Source: an uncultured Clostridium sp.
GTDB lineage: Bacteria > Bacillota > Clostridia > Clostridiales > Clostridiaceae
Direction of reading: 5' to 3'
Assembly (NCBI GenBank): GCA_946575275.1
Contig: CAMNZV010000115.1
Coordinates: forward strand, 1 to 5,907
DNA: 5,907 nt
The notes under the pieces are model-generated. The model did not search any database. It had not been told where the DNA came from and saw only the letters and a program-made list of their open reading frames with translations. Of this stretch, positions 1 through 5,756 are shown in pieces (positions within the stretch are counted from its first letter, which is position 1; the number at the start of each line of letters is the position of its first letter). Both the position numbers and the translations under genes were made by a program.

Positions 1-182
1 AAGTATTAGAATTAGGGACGCTGAGTTGTACCATAAATTATGTAGACTTTTGTTTATGGAAGTTTAATGTAAGTTACCTCCACCAATGAAATTCATGAAT
101 ACATAATGAACACATTGGAGAAATTTGATACAATTTTTTAGTTGAAATTGAGAATGTATCATAATTGATAGAAAATAAAATG
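1..182. other. Upstream non-coding segment
   Basis: No convincing gene is visible. One + strand frame is open from the left edge and stops at 87-89, reading at most 28 residues. It could be the tail of a gene lying outside the window, but I do not recognise it. The only structure seen is a 6-bp inverted repeat, GATACA (127-132) and TGTATC (155-160), just upstream of the operon promoter. It could be a protein site or chance in A+T-rich DNA. Confidence 0.4.
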
Positions 183-210
183 TTGAAAAAATACTAAATT
201 TATGTATAAT
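183..210 (+). promoter_or_regulatory. Probable tet(P) operon promoter (P3-like)
   Basis: The -35 box TTGAAA (183-188) is followed by a 16-bp spacer and a perfect -10 box TATAAT (205-210). Transcription should start near 216-218, about 525 nt before the tetA(P) start codon. From memory, the published tet(P) operon promoter P3 lies about 530 bp upstream of tetA(P), which agrees well. The long distance leaves room for the structured leader described below. Confidence 0.85.
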
Positions 211-266
211 ATAAATAGATTTAAATATAAACATGAAAAAAATATAAATGAAAAGGTGTTGTAAAT

Positions 267-293
267 ATGCGCAAAGAGGTAGTTTTTAACTAA
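267..293 (+). CDS. Putative 8-residue leader peptide
   Basis: A short ORF (ATG at 267, TAA at 291-293) encodes MRKEVVFN. It has a recognisable Shine-Dalgarno sequence, AAAAGGTG at 251-258, with 8 nt to the start. It is the first well-initiated ORF in the operon transcript and lies about 175 nt before the first intrinsic terminator. The ribosome binding site and start codon are complementary to leader RNA just before that terminator (AAGGTGT 253-259 with ACACCTT 445-451; ATGC 267-270 with GCAT 438-441). By analogy with attenuated resistance genes such as tet(M), I infer that ribosome behaviour here senses tetracycline. Nothing in the sequence proves that the peptide is made. Confidence 0.5.
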   Translation: MRKEVVFN

Positions 294-333
294 ACTAACT
301 GAATAAGGATTGATTTTAGAAAGTATGTTTGAA

Positions 334-355
334 AAATCTTGAGTTATCAAGGTTT
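334..355 (+). promoter_or_regulatory. Leader hairpin A
   Basis: A 9-bp stem (334-342 with 347-355, one G-U pair) closes a GTTA loop. It lies in the operon leader about 40 nt after the 8-codon ORF. It has no T-tract, so it is a structural element rather than a terminator. Confidence 0.5.
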
Positions 356-360
356 ATTAG

Positions 361-396
361 TGGTGGAATTAATTTGAAAAATATTAATCACTACCA
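361..396 (+). promoter_or_regulatory. Leader hairpin B
   Basis: TGGTGG (361-366) pairs with CTACCA (391-396), and ATTAAT (368-373) pairs with ATTAAT (383-388). A small 1x2 internal loop separates the two helices, and the apical loop is 9 nt. It follows hairpin A closely and has no T-tract. It is likely part of the folded leader of the tet(P) transcript. Confidence 0.5.
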
Positions 397-470
397 TGTT
401 TATTTGTGTACTTCTAAAATAATCAATATTAAAATGAGCATGTTACACCTTATTTGCATAAGTAGGAAAG

Positions 471-495
471 CCGTGTTTTAAACACGGTATTTTTA
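471..495 (+). terminator. Intrinsic terminator 1 in the tet(P) leader (attenuator candidate)
   Basis: CCGTGTT (471-477) pairs with AACACGG (481-487) over a TTA loop, followed by a T-rich tail (TATTTTTA). The flanking GCATAA (456-461) and TTATGC (493-498) can extend pairing around it. A small competing hairpin, CTTAT (449-453) with ATAAG (458-462), would use the same GCATAA bases. Mutually exclusive pairing next to a terminator is the usual design of an attenuator. It sits about 255 nt downstream of the promoter and about 250 nt before tetA(P). Confidence 0.75.
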
Positions 496-540
496 TGCCT
501 ATTTTTGCTGCATTTATAAATATGATATAAGATTTTAGTC

Positions 541-566
541 TATATAACTTAGTAATAAGTTGTATA
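541..566 (+). promoter_or_regulatory. Leader hairpin between the two terminators
   Basis: A 10-bp A/U-rich stem (541-550 with 557-566, one G-U pair) closes the 6-nt loop AGTAAT. It is not followed by a T-tract, so it is not a terminator. Its role is unknown; it could be an RNA structure or a DNA palindrome bound by protein. Confidence 0.4.
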
Positions 567-613
567 AATTAAAGTCCTATATTTCATGTTTATATTTATG
601 CCATATAATTATG

Positions 614-657
614 AGGCTGTAAGTGAACCGATGTTCATTTGCGGCTTTTTGTTTTTT
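614..657 (+). terminator. Intrinsic terminator 2, immediately upstream of tetA(P)
   Basis: An uninterrupted 15-bp stem (614-628 with 633-647, including four G-U pairs) closes a CGAT loop and runs into TTTTTGTTTTTT (646-657). This is the strongest terminator between promoter and gene. It ends only about 85 nt before the tetA(P) start codon, so transcripts must read through it to express resistance. From memory, a factor-independent terminator between P3 and tetA(P) was shown to attenuate the operon; this or the 471-495 hairpin should be that element. Confidence 0.85.
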
Positions 658-673
658 GAAGGAGATTATTAGG

Positions 674-742
674 ATGATTAAGATATCTAGAATACAAAGT
701 ACAAACAAACTTTTTCATAATATAGGGATGGTGAATAATTAA
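674..742 (+). CDS. Putative 22-residue upstream ORF overlapping the tetA(P) start
   Basis: ATG at 674 is preceded by a strong Shine-Dalgarno sequence, AAGGAG (659-664), with 9 nt spacing. The ORF reads 22 codons (MIKISRIQSTNK then LFHNIGMVNN) and stops with TAA at 740-742. The final A of the stop is the first base of the tetA(P) ATG (TAATG), the classic arrangement for translational coupling. The tetA(P) gene's own site (GGATGGTG, 726-733) is weaker and lies inside this ORF. The ORF starts directly after terminator 2, so it is translated only on read-through transcripts. The peptide resembles no family I know. Its likely role is to deliver ribosomes to tetA(P) or to tune its translation, although the SD could be a coincidence of leader sequence. 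Confidence 0.5.
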   Translation: MIKISRIQSTNKLFHNIGMVNN

Positions 743-2007
743 TGGTTAAAAAACTTTCAGCATATAAAATTTATTTGTTATTTTCAGCTATTACGGCGAT
801 GTGTTTTTCGTTGGTTGCTACAGTTATGATAGTATACCACATTGAAAAGGTTCATTTAAATCCACTTCAACTTATACTTGTGGGCACTACATTAGAGGCG
901 GCATGCTTTATATTTGAAATTCCTACAGGGATAGTTGCAGACATATATAGCCGTAAGTTATCTATTGTTATTGGTGCAGTTTTGACAGGATTAGGATTTA
1001 TTTTAGAAGGCTCCATTTCTAGTTTTGCTTCTGTGCTTGTAGCACAGATAATATGGGGATTAGGTTCAACTTTTACTAGTGGGTCTATTGAGGCGTGGAT
1101 TGCAGAGGAAGAAAAAGAACAAGACTTAGATAAAATATATATAAAAGGAGCACAAGCAGGACAAATAGGAGCAGTTATCGGGATAATACTAAGTACCATA
1201 GTAGGTAATTTGTCTGTTAGATTACCTATTATAATCAGTGGATGTTTATTTGTGATTAGTGCATTATTTTTAGCATTGTATATGCCAGAGAATAATTTTA
1301 CACCATCTGCTGCAGAAGATCTAAACACTTTTAGAAAGATGGGATATACCTTTAAATCTGGCTTAAAGTTTGTGAAAAGTAAATATATAATGATGATTTT
1401 ACTTTCTGTAACTCTATTTTATGGTTTATCTAGCGAAGGTTATGATAGACTTTCCAATGCACATTTCCTACAAGACACTACGCTTCCTAAGATAGGAAAC
1501 CTTCAGCCTGTAACTTGGTTTGGGATATTTGGTATTGCTGGAATGGTATTAAGTGCTATAGCAATGCAGTTTATAGCTAAGAAATTAGAAGAAGAGGATA
1601 AGAATCAGAGTGGGAAGATATTATTGGTTGCAAATATATTTTATATATCCTTTATGTTAGCATTCGCACTTACAAGAAACTTTAATTTAATGCTAGTAGC
1701 GTATTTATCAACAAGTCTGTTTAGATCTATAAATGATCCTATATTTAATGCATGGCTAAATAATCATATAGATGATAGTGCAAGGGCAACTATACTTTCT
1801 ATGAATGGACAAATCAATGCATTAGGACAAATTATAGGGGGACCAATTATTGGGATTATAGCTACAAAATTTTCTATAAGTATTGGTATAGCATGTACTT
1901 CATTATTAGTAACGCCAGTATTAGTTTTATATATCCTTTCTTTGATAATGGATAAAAAAGATGTTAAGAGCGCTAAAGGGGGAGAGGATACATATGAAAA
2001 CAATTAA
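742..2007 (+). CDS. tetA(P): TetA(P) tetracycline efflux protein (MFS)
   Basis: This inner-membrane drug:cation antiporter of the major facilitator superfamily exports tetracycline. The 421-residue protein has about 12 hydrophobic segments: six between residues 10 and 180, a more polar central stretch around 181-214, and six more up to about 402, then a charged tail. Residues 59-72 (EIPTGIVADIYSRK) form the MFS motif-A loop after helix 2. Glutamates at 52, 59 and 89 lie in hydrophobic helices. From memory, these same positions were shown to be essential in TetA(P), which supports both the identification and the ATG at 742. The start overlaps the stop of a 22-codon ORF. The 3' end overlaps tetB(P) by 14 nt and carries its ribosome binding site. 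TetA(P) is a divergent Tet efflux class, so motifs of TetA(B)-type pumps are weak. Expression is probably controlled by the attenuated leader. Confidence 0.96.
   Translation: MVKKLSAYKIYLLFSAITAMCFSLVATVMIVYHIEKVHLNPLQLILVGTTLEAACFIFEIPTGIVADIYSRKLSIVIGAVLTGLGFILEGSISSFASVLVAQIIWGLGSTFTSGSIEAWIAEEEKEQDLDKIYIKGAQAGQIGAVIGIILSTIVGNLSVRLPIIISGCLFVISALFLALYMPENNFTPSAAEDLNTFRKMGYTFKSGLKFVKSKYIMMILLSVTLFYGLSSEGYDRLSNAHFLQDTTLPKIGNLQPVTWFGIFGIAGMVLSAIAMQFIAKKLEEEDKNQSGKILLVANIFYISFMLAFALTRNFNLMLVAYLSTSLFRSINDPIFNAWLNNHIDDSARATILSMNGQINALGQIIGGPIIGIIATKFSISIGIACTSLLVTPVLVLYILSLIMDKKDVKSAKGGEDTYENN
1976..1987 (+). promoter_or_regulatory. tetB(P) ribosome binding site inside tetA(P)
   Basis: AAAGGGGGAGAGG-type purine-rich sequence lies within the last codons of tetA(P), about 6-10 nt before the ATG at 1994. 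This decides the tetB(P) start over an in-frame ATG at 1961, which has no comparable site and would add 11 residues before the conserved family N-terminus MKTINIG. Confidence 0.8.
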
Positions 2008-3949
2008 TATAGGAATTGTGGCTCACGTTGATGCAGGCAAAACAACTACAACTGAAAATCTTTTATACTACAGTGGAGCTATAAAATCAGTTGGTAAAGT
2101 AGACCTAGGAAGCACTCAAACGGACTCAATGGAGCTTGAACGTAAGAGAGGAATTACTATAAAATCTTCAGCAATATCTTTCACATGGAATAGTGTTAAA
2201 GTAAATATTATCGATACTCCAGGACACGCAGACTTTGTATCTGAGGTAGAACGCTCTTTAAGTGTTTTAGATGGAGCTATATTAGTTATATCTGCAGTAG
2301 AAGGTATTCAATCCCAGACAAGAATATTATTTAACACATTAAAGACCCTAAAAATTCCAACAATAATTTTTATAAATAAAATAGATAGAGTTGGAGCAAA
2401 TTGCAATAAAGTTTTTGAGGACATAAAAAAGGCTATGTCTAATAAGATAGTTAGATTACAAAAGGCACATGGTGAAGGAAGTAGAGAGGTTTGTCTAAAT
2501 AATTTGGATGAAATAAATACAACAAATGATGAAATTATTAATGTTTTATCAGATTTAGATGAAGTGTTTTTAGAGAAATATGTTAACGGGATAGAATATG
2601 ATAAAAATGAAATACAAGAAAAAATTTCATTGTATTCAAGAGAAGGAAGTTTATACCCTGTGCTTTTCGGTGCAGCATCAGTTGGTCTTGGTATCAAACA
2701 ATTATTAGATGGAATTTGCAGTTACCTACCATTTGCAAGTAAAGACAGCGGTGGTGATTTATCTGGAGTGGTATTCAAAATTGAAAGGACAAATACAAAT
2801 GAAAAGAAAGTTTATGTAAGATTATTTGGAGGCAAAATTTCTGTAAGAGATAGAATTGAAGTTCCTAATAAAGATATTATAGAAAAAGTGAAGAAAATTA
2901 ATGGTTTAGAAAATGGTAAGCTAATTGAAATCGCCAGCATGGAGTCGGGAGATATAGGTATTCTACATGGACTTACAAGTTTTCAGGTTGGGGATGTCAT
3001 TGGAATTGCAAATGATAGAACTAAAAATATATCTATAGCTAAACCAACATTAAAGACGAATATATCTGCTGTTAATAAAGAAGAAAATAGAGAATTATTT
3101 AAGGCATTAACATTCCTTACAGAAGAAGACCCACTATTAGAATTAGGCATGGATGATGAAGATAAAGAGATTTATATTAACTTATTTGGTGAAGTTCAGA
3201 TGGAAATACTAAGTTCTATATTAGATGATTTCTATGGAATTAAAGTAGAGTTTTCGAATATCCAGACTATTTACAAAGAGACGCCTAAAGGTGTTGGTAC
3301 TGCAATGATGCTTATGCAGGAAGGATTAAATCCTTTCTGGGCAACGGTAGGTCTAAAAATAGAGCCTGGGATAAGGGGAGAAGGATTAAAATATATGTCT
3401 AATGTATCAATAGGATCATTACCAAAATCTTTTCAAAATGCTATTGAGGAAGCAGTTGTTAAGACAAGTAAGCAAGGCCTTTTTGGTTGGGAAGTCACTG
3501 ATATAAAGGTTACACTTACCTGCGGAGAATTTTTTAGTCCAGCCAGCACCCCAGCGGACTTTAGAAATGTAACTCCTATGGTATTTATGGAAGCATTGCA
3601 TCAGGCTAAAACTGACTTATTGGAACCTCTGCATGAGTTTGAACTAAGGATTCCACAAAATGTTTTGAGTAAAGCTATTTGGGACTTGCAAACTATGAGA
3701 GCAACCTTTGATAATCCGATTATTGTTGAGGATGAATTTTTAATAAAAGGGTTAATACCAGTAGAAAATTCAAAAGAATACAAGCTAAAAATAGCTTCGT
3801 ATACAGAAGGAAAAGGTATGTTTTTAACAAAGTTTTTTGGATACAAGAAAGTTCCATTTGAATTTGCTAAAACCCGCCAAAAATCAACCTATGACCCTTT
3901 AAACAAAAAAGAGTATTTACTTCATAAGTTAAATGCAATTAGAGATTAA
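1994..3949 (+). CDS. tetB(P): TetB(P) tetracycline ribosomal protection GTPase
   Basis: A 651-residue EF-G-like translational GTPase of the Tet(M)/Tet(O) class, which binds the ribosome and dislodges tetracycline from the A site using GTP. GTP-binding motifs are intact: P-loop AHVDAGKTT (10-18), switch I RGIT (52-55), DTPGH (74-78) and NKID (128-131). A beta-barrel domain II begins near residue 257. The domain IV tip loop, SPASTPADF (515-523), closely matches the loop Tet(M) inserts at the tetracycline site. Length and motif spacing fit the family, so the gene looks functional. The ATG at 1994 overlaps the tetA(P) stop by 14 nt, so translation is probably coupled. Efflux and protection in one operon is the hallmark of tet(P). 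From memory, TetB(P) alone gives only low-level resistance. Transcription ends at the 4082-4120 hairpin. Confidence 0.96.
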   Translation: MKTINIGIVAHVDAGKTTTTENLLYYSGAIKSVGKVDLGSTQTDSMELERKRGITIKSSAISFTWNSVKVNIIDTPGHADFVSEVERSLSVLDGAILVISAVEGIQSQTRILFNTLKTLKIPTIIFINKIDRVGANCNKVFEDIKKAMSNKIVRLQKAHGEGSREVCLNNLDEINTTNDEIINVLSDLDEVFLEKYVNGIEYDKNEIQEKISLYSREGSLYPVLFGAASVGLGIKQLLDGICSYLPFASKDSGGDLSGVVFKIERTNTNEKKVYVRLFGGKISVRDRIEVPNKDIIEKVKKINGLENGKLIEIASMESGDIGILHGLTSFQVGDVIGIANDRTKNISIAKPTLKTNISAVNKEENRELFKALTFLTEEDPLLELGMDDEDKEIYINLFGEVQMEILSSILDDFYGIKVEFSNIQTIYKETPKGVGTAMMLMQEGLNPFWATVGLKIEPGIRGEGLKYMSNVSIGSLPKSFQNAIEEAVVKTSKQGLFGWEVTDIKVTLTCGEFFSPASTPADFRNVTPMVFMEALHQAKTDLLEPLHEFELRIPQNVLSKAIWDLQTMRATFDNPIIVEDEFLIKGLIPVENSKEYKLKIASYTEGKGMFLTKFFGYKKVPFEFAKTRQKSTYDPLNKKEYLLHKLNAIRD

Positions 3950-3993
3950 TTGGAATAAAGCACTTAATTTAATGTAGGGTAGACAGTAGATAA

Positions 3994-4016
3994 CTTTAAG
4001 GTGTTACACTTTAAAG
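3994..4016. repeat. 11-bp palindrome after tetB(P)
   Basis: CTTTAAGGTGT (3994-4004) and ACACTTTAAAG (4006-4016) are inverted around a single T, with one G-T mismatch. The one-base loop makes RNA folding unlikely as drawn, so a protein-binding site on DNA is more plausible. It shares TGTTACAC with the tet leader (441-448). Confidence 0.45.
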
Positions 4017-4081
4017 CATAACCAAAAAGGTATTGATGACTTTTGAGTTATGAGTAATATTTTAAGACATATATATTATAG

Positions 4082-4120
4082 ATACTCTTACCTTGAAAAT
4101 ATGGTAAGAGTATTTTATTT
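4082..4120 (+). terminator. tet(P) operon terminator
   Basis: A perfect 11-bp stem, ATACTCTTACC (4082-4092) with GGTAAGAGTAT (4103-4113), has a 10-nt loop and is followed by a T-rich run (TTTATTTTTTTAT). It lies about 130 nt after the tetB(P) stop and should end the operon transcript. Confidence 0.88.
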
Positions 4121-4253
4121 TTTTATCAAATATTTAAATGAAAAAGTATGTTCATTCAGAATTTTTTTATTGGACAGGTCAATATGACTATAGAATAAGA
4201 AATAATATAAATATATAGATACGACACATTCTTCTTAAACTATGTAGTAATCT

Positions 4254-4284
4254 AAGGAGTATCTAAAGTAAGGTACTTCTTTTT
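4254..4284 (+). terminator. Orphan intrinsic terminator
   Basis: A 10-bp stem (4254-4263 with 4272-4281, two G-U pairs) with an 8-nt loop ends in TTTTT. No convincing gene lies between it and the operon terminator about 135 nt upstream. Its core, GAGTATCT followed by AGGTACT, is shared with the terminator at 5570-5597. It may be the leftover 3' end of a lost gene, or a back-up terminator shielding the recombinase from tet read-through. Confidence 0.6.
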
Positions 4285-4379
4285 ATTAAATTTAATACTA
4301 CACACAATAACTTAGATAGACTTATTTCTGAATGAAGCTAGGGGTTAAGAAGAAACCCTGATCTTATTTTATTTAACAC

Positions 4380-4504
4380 TGTCTATAAATCATATGATTA
4401 CATAAACATAAAATACATGGATATTCTAAAGTCTATAAGTGGCATTTTTAGGTTGAAATATATTTAAAATATGTCTACGATAAATAAATATGATTTTATA
4501 GACA
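4380..4504. other. Putative res site (recombination subsites of the serine recombinase)
   Basis: TGTCTATAA-like half-sites recur here: TGTCTATAA (4380-4388), AGTCTATAA (4430-4438), TGTCTACGA (4472-4480) and, inverted, TTATAGACA (4496-4504). The last two sit in a 9-bp perfect inverted repeat, ATATGTCTA / TAGACATAT (4469-4477, 4499-4507). The first has a weak inverted mate ending at 4408 and encloses the 12-bp palindrome AATCATATGATT (4388-4399). The Tn3/gamma-delta resolvase half-site consensus, as I recall it, is TGTCYRTTA. A res region of three paired sites over about 120 bp directly upstream of the resolvase gene is the usual layout, and this fits in size, motif and location. The middle site is degenerate. 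Confidence 0.55.
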
Positions 4505-4527
4505 TATGATAAAAAACATGATAAAAT
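4499..4527 (+). promoter_or_regulatory. Probable promoter of the serine recombinase
   Basis: The -35 box TAGACA (4499-4504), a 17-bp spacer and an extended -10 box (TG at 4519-4520, TAAAAT at 4522-4527) lie just upstream of the recombinase. The -35 hexamer is part of the inverted repeat of the putative res site, so recombinase binding would be expected to repress its own gene, as known for Tn3-family resolvases. Confidence 0.6.
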
Positions 4528-4560
4528 AATCTCATAAGATAAATGAGGGGATATGATTTT

Positions 4561-5202
4561 ATGATATTTTCATATATGAGAATAAGTACGCAAAAAGAAA
4601 AGCAAACTACAGACCGTCAAAGAATTACTTTAGAGCAATACGCTAAAGAGAATAAATTTAAGTTTGATGAAATTATAGAGGAAAGAATATCGGGAACAAT
4701 TAAAGCCGAGCATAGACCACAGTTTAATATATTAAAACAAAAACTAAGGGAAAATGATATATTAATCATTACCGATATTGATAGACTTGGAAGAAATGCT
4801 GATGATGTTATTATGGAATTTAAAAAATTAAAGTCAGAAGGTATCAGAATCATTGCTCTTGATACTCCATATCTTAATGAGTGGGAAAAGATTCAAGATA
4901 GTAGTATTTATAATATGATAGCAGATATATTTATTACATTAAAGGCACACATGGCAGTTCAAGAACGTGAGAAAACAATTTCTCGTATAAATCAAGGGCT
5001 TATGGTTGCTCGTGAAAAGGGAAAGACATTAGGAAGACCAAAAGCAGAACTACCAAAGGATTTTATAAAAGAGTATAAGAAGTTTAAAGATGGTGATTAT
5101 GGGGATATGTCAGCTATGTCATTTGCTAAGATGTTAGGTATTGGTAGAAGTACGTTATATAAATACATTAACATATTTGAAGGTCAAGAGGTTGTAGGGT
5201 AA
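4561..5202 (+). CDS. Serine recombinase, resolvase/invertase family
   Basis: A 213-residue small serine recombinase that cuts and rejoins DNA at paired sites. The N-terminal catalytic domain shows MRIST with Arg7 and nucleophile Ser9, Arg52 in the segment after ISG, and DIDRLGRN (72-79) giving Asp74, Arg75 and Arg78, so the active site looks complete. A long helix leads to the linker GKTLGRPKAE and a C-terminal helix-turn-helix (SFAKMLGIGRSTLYKYI). I prefer ATG 4561 over the in-frame ATG 4543. Only 4561 has a purine-rich site upstream (GAGGGG, 4545-4550), it puts the serine at the family's usual distance from the N-terminus, and 4543 has no SD. A 5-bp hairpin (4531-4535 with 4543-4547) may partly mask that site. 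The likely role is plasmid multimer resolution, perhaps the gene called resP on pCW3, but I cannot confirm the name. Confidence 0.9.
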   Translation: MIFSYMRISTQKEKQTTDRQRITLEQYAKENKFKFDEIIEERISGTIKAEHRPQFNILKQKLRENDILIITDIDRLGRNADDVIMEFKKLKSEGIRIIALDTPYLNEWEKIQDSSIYNMIADIFITLKAHMAVQEREKTISRINQGLMVAREKGKTLGRPKAELPKDFIKEYKKFKDGDYGDMSAMSFAKMLGIGRSTLYKYINIFEGQEVVG

Positions 5203-5270
5203 CCCTCTACAGATGGATAAAAAAATATAAATAAGACATAATTTATCAATGAGCTACTATATAGTATTTA

Positions 5271-5279
5271 TGATATAAT
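5271..5279 (+). promoter_or_regulatory. Extended -10 promoter for the small protein gene
   Basis: TG at 5271-5272, one base, then perfect TATAAT (5274-5279) form an extended -10 element. No good -35 hexamer is visible at 16-18 bp. A start near 5286 would put the ribosome binding site almost at the 5' end of the mRNA. Confidence 0.5.
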
Positions 5280-5302
5280 AAAATTAAGTGAGGTGTTAGA
5301 GC

Positions 5303-5554
5303 ATGGATAATGAGATATTAGAAATATTAAAAAGATTAGAAACTAAAATTGATGATAATACAATGGACATAAAAGAAATGAAAGCAGATGTAAAGTCATT
5401 TAAAGACCAGTTTACAGATTTTGAAGGCAAGAGTGCTAATAATCATGTTGAGGTAATAAATAGAATAGATAATATGCAAAAAGACCTAAATACAATGGAA
5501 TTGGTAACGTCTAAGAACTGGAATGACATAGCACAGTTAAAAGCAGTAAAATAG
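5303..5554 (+). CDS. Small hypothetical protein, probable coiled coil
   Basis: An 83-residue, highly charged ORF with a clear ribosome binding site (GTGAGGTG, 5288-5295) 7 nt before the ATG. It has an extended -10 promoter upstream and an intrinsic terminator just downstream, so it is probably a separate transcription unit. Hydrophobic residues recur at heptad-like spacing in two blocks, about residues 3-40 (leucine, isoleucine, methionine and valine between lysine, aspartate and glutamate) and 49-80, separated by a short polar stretch near GKSANNH. This suggests an alpha-helical coiled coil or helical hairpin. There is no signal peptide, membrane segment or enzymatic motif. I do not recognise the family; short charged coiled-coil proteins of this kind are common on plasmids and phages and mostly uncharacterised. 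Confidence 0.75.
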   Translation: MDNEILEILKRLETKIDDNTMDIKEMKADVKSFKDQFTDFEGKSANNHVEVINRIDNMQKDLNTMELVTSKNWNDIAQLKAVK

Positions 5555-5569
5555 TAGTATTATATATAT

Positions 5570-5597
5570 GAGTATCTGAAAAAGGTACTCTTTTTTT
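5570..5597 (+). terminator. Terminator of the small protein gene
   Basis: GAGTATC (5570-5576) pairs with GGTACTC (5584-5590) around a 7-nt loop, with one G-U pair, followed by seven Ts (5591-5597). It begins 15 nt after the stop codon of the 83-residue protein. Confidence 0.8.
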
Positions 5598-5613
5598 ATG
5601 CTTATTTTCATGT

Positions 5614-5756
5614 AATACATATAAATACAATGTATTGTATTACAAATACAAATCAAAATATAACAAATAATAATTGATTAACTTAAAATAGAGATGTATA
5701 ATAAATTTAAGATAATTAAATACAAATACAATACATAAAAATACATATTAAATACA
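5614..5756. repeat. AATACA repeat array (putative operator, iteron or centromere-like site)
   Basis: The hexamer AATACA occurs eight times in direct orientation (starting at 5614, 5624, 5645, 5719, 5725, 5730, 5740, 5751) and twice inverted as TGTATT (5631, 5636). Copies at 5719, 5730, 5740 and 5751 are spaced 11, 10 and 11 bp, which places them on one face of the helix. The inverted copies create an 8-bp-arm palindrome at 5624-5641. The two clusters flank the promoter at 5674-5702. Such arrays are typical binding sites of plasmid copy-control or partition proteins. Which protein binds here is inference. Confidence 0.6.
5674..5702 (+). promoter_or_regulatory. Promoter for the gene starting at 5773
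   Basis: The -35 box TTGATT (5674-5679), a 17-bp spacer and a perfect -10 box TATAAT (5697-5702) predict transcription from about 5709. Half of the AATACA repeats then fall in the 5' untranslated region and half upstream of the promoter, well placed for repression by a bound protein. Confidence 0.65.

Noticed and set aside
248..289. 13-codon ORF MKRCCKYAQRGSF overlapping the leader peptide in another frame
   Set aside because: No Shine-Dalgarno sequence precedes its ATG, whereas the overlapping 8-codon ORF is well placed after one.
159..350. 63-codon minus-strand ORF in the leader region
   Set aside because: Low-complexity, phenylalanine- and leucine-rich translation of A+T-rich DNA with no supporting start signals; it runs against the promoter and leader structure.
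396..422. 8-codon ORF MFICVLLK in the leader
   Set aside because: No ribosome binding site precedes it; its start overlaps the 3' arm of hairpin B.
604..609. TATAAT that could be a -10 box close to tetA(P)
   Set aside because: No acceptable -35 hexamer lies at 16-18 bp, and transcription would start inside the terminator 2 stem.
1961..1993. Upstream in-frame ATG extending tetB(P) by 11 residues
   Set aside because: It lacks a Shine-Dalgarno sequence, lies deep inside tetA(P), and adds residues before the conserved MKTINIG start; ATG 1994 has a strong SD.
4138..4218. 26-codon ORF MKKYVHSEFF... before the orphan terminator
   Set aside because: No SD and no recognisable similarity; probably chance, though a decayed gene cannot be excluded.
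4341..4359. GGGGTT / AACCCT hairpin in the spacer
   Set aside because: Only 6 bp, with a loose T-rich tail and no gene to terminate.
5196..5213. Hairpin at the end of the recombinase gene (GTAGGG / CCCTCTAC)
   Set aside because: The stem has a bulge and is followed by A-rich rather than T-rich sequence, so it is not a convincing terminator on the + strand.
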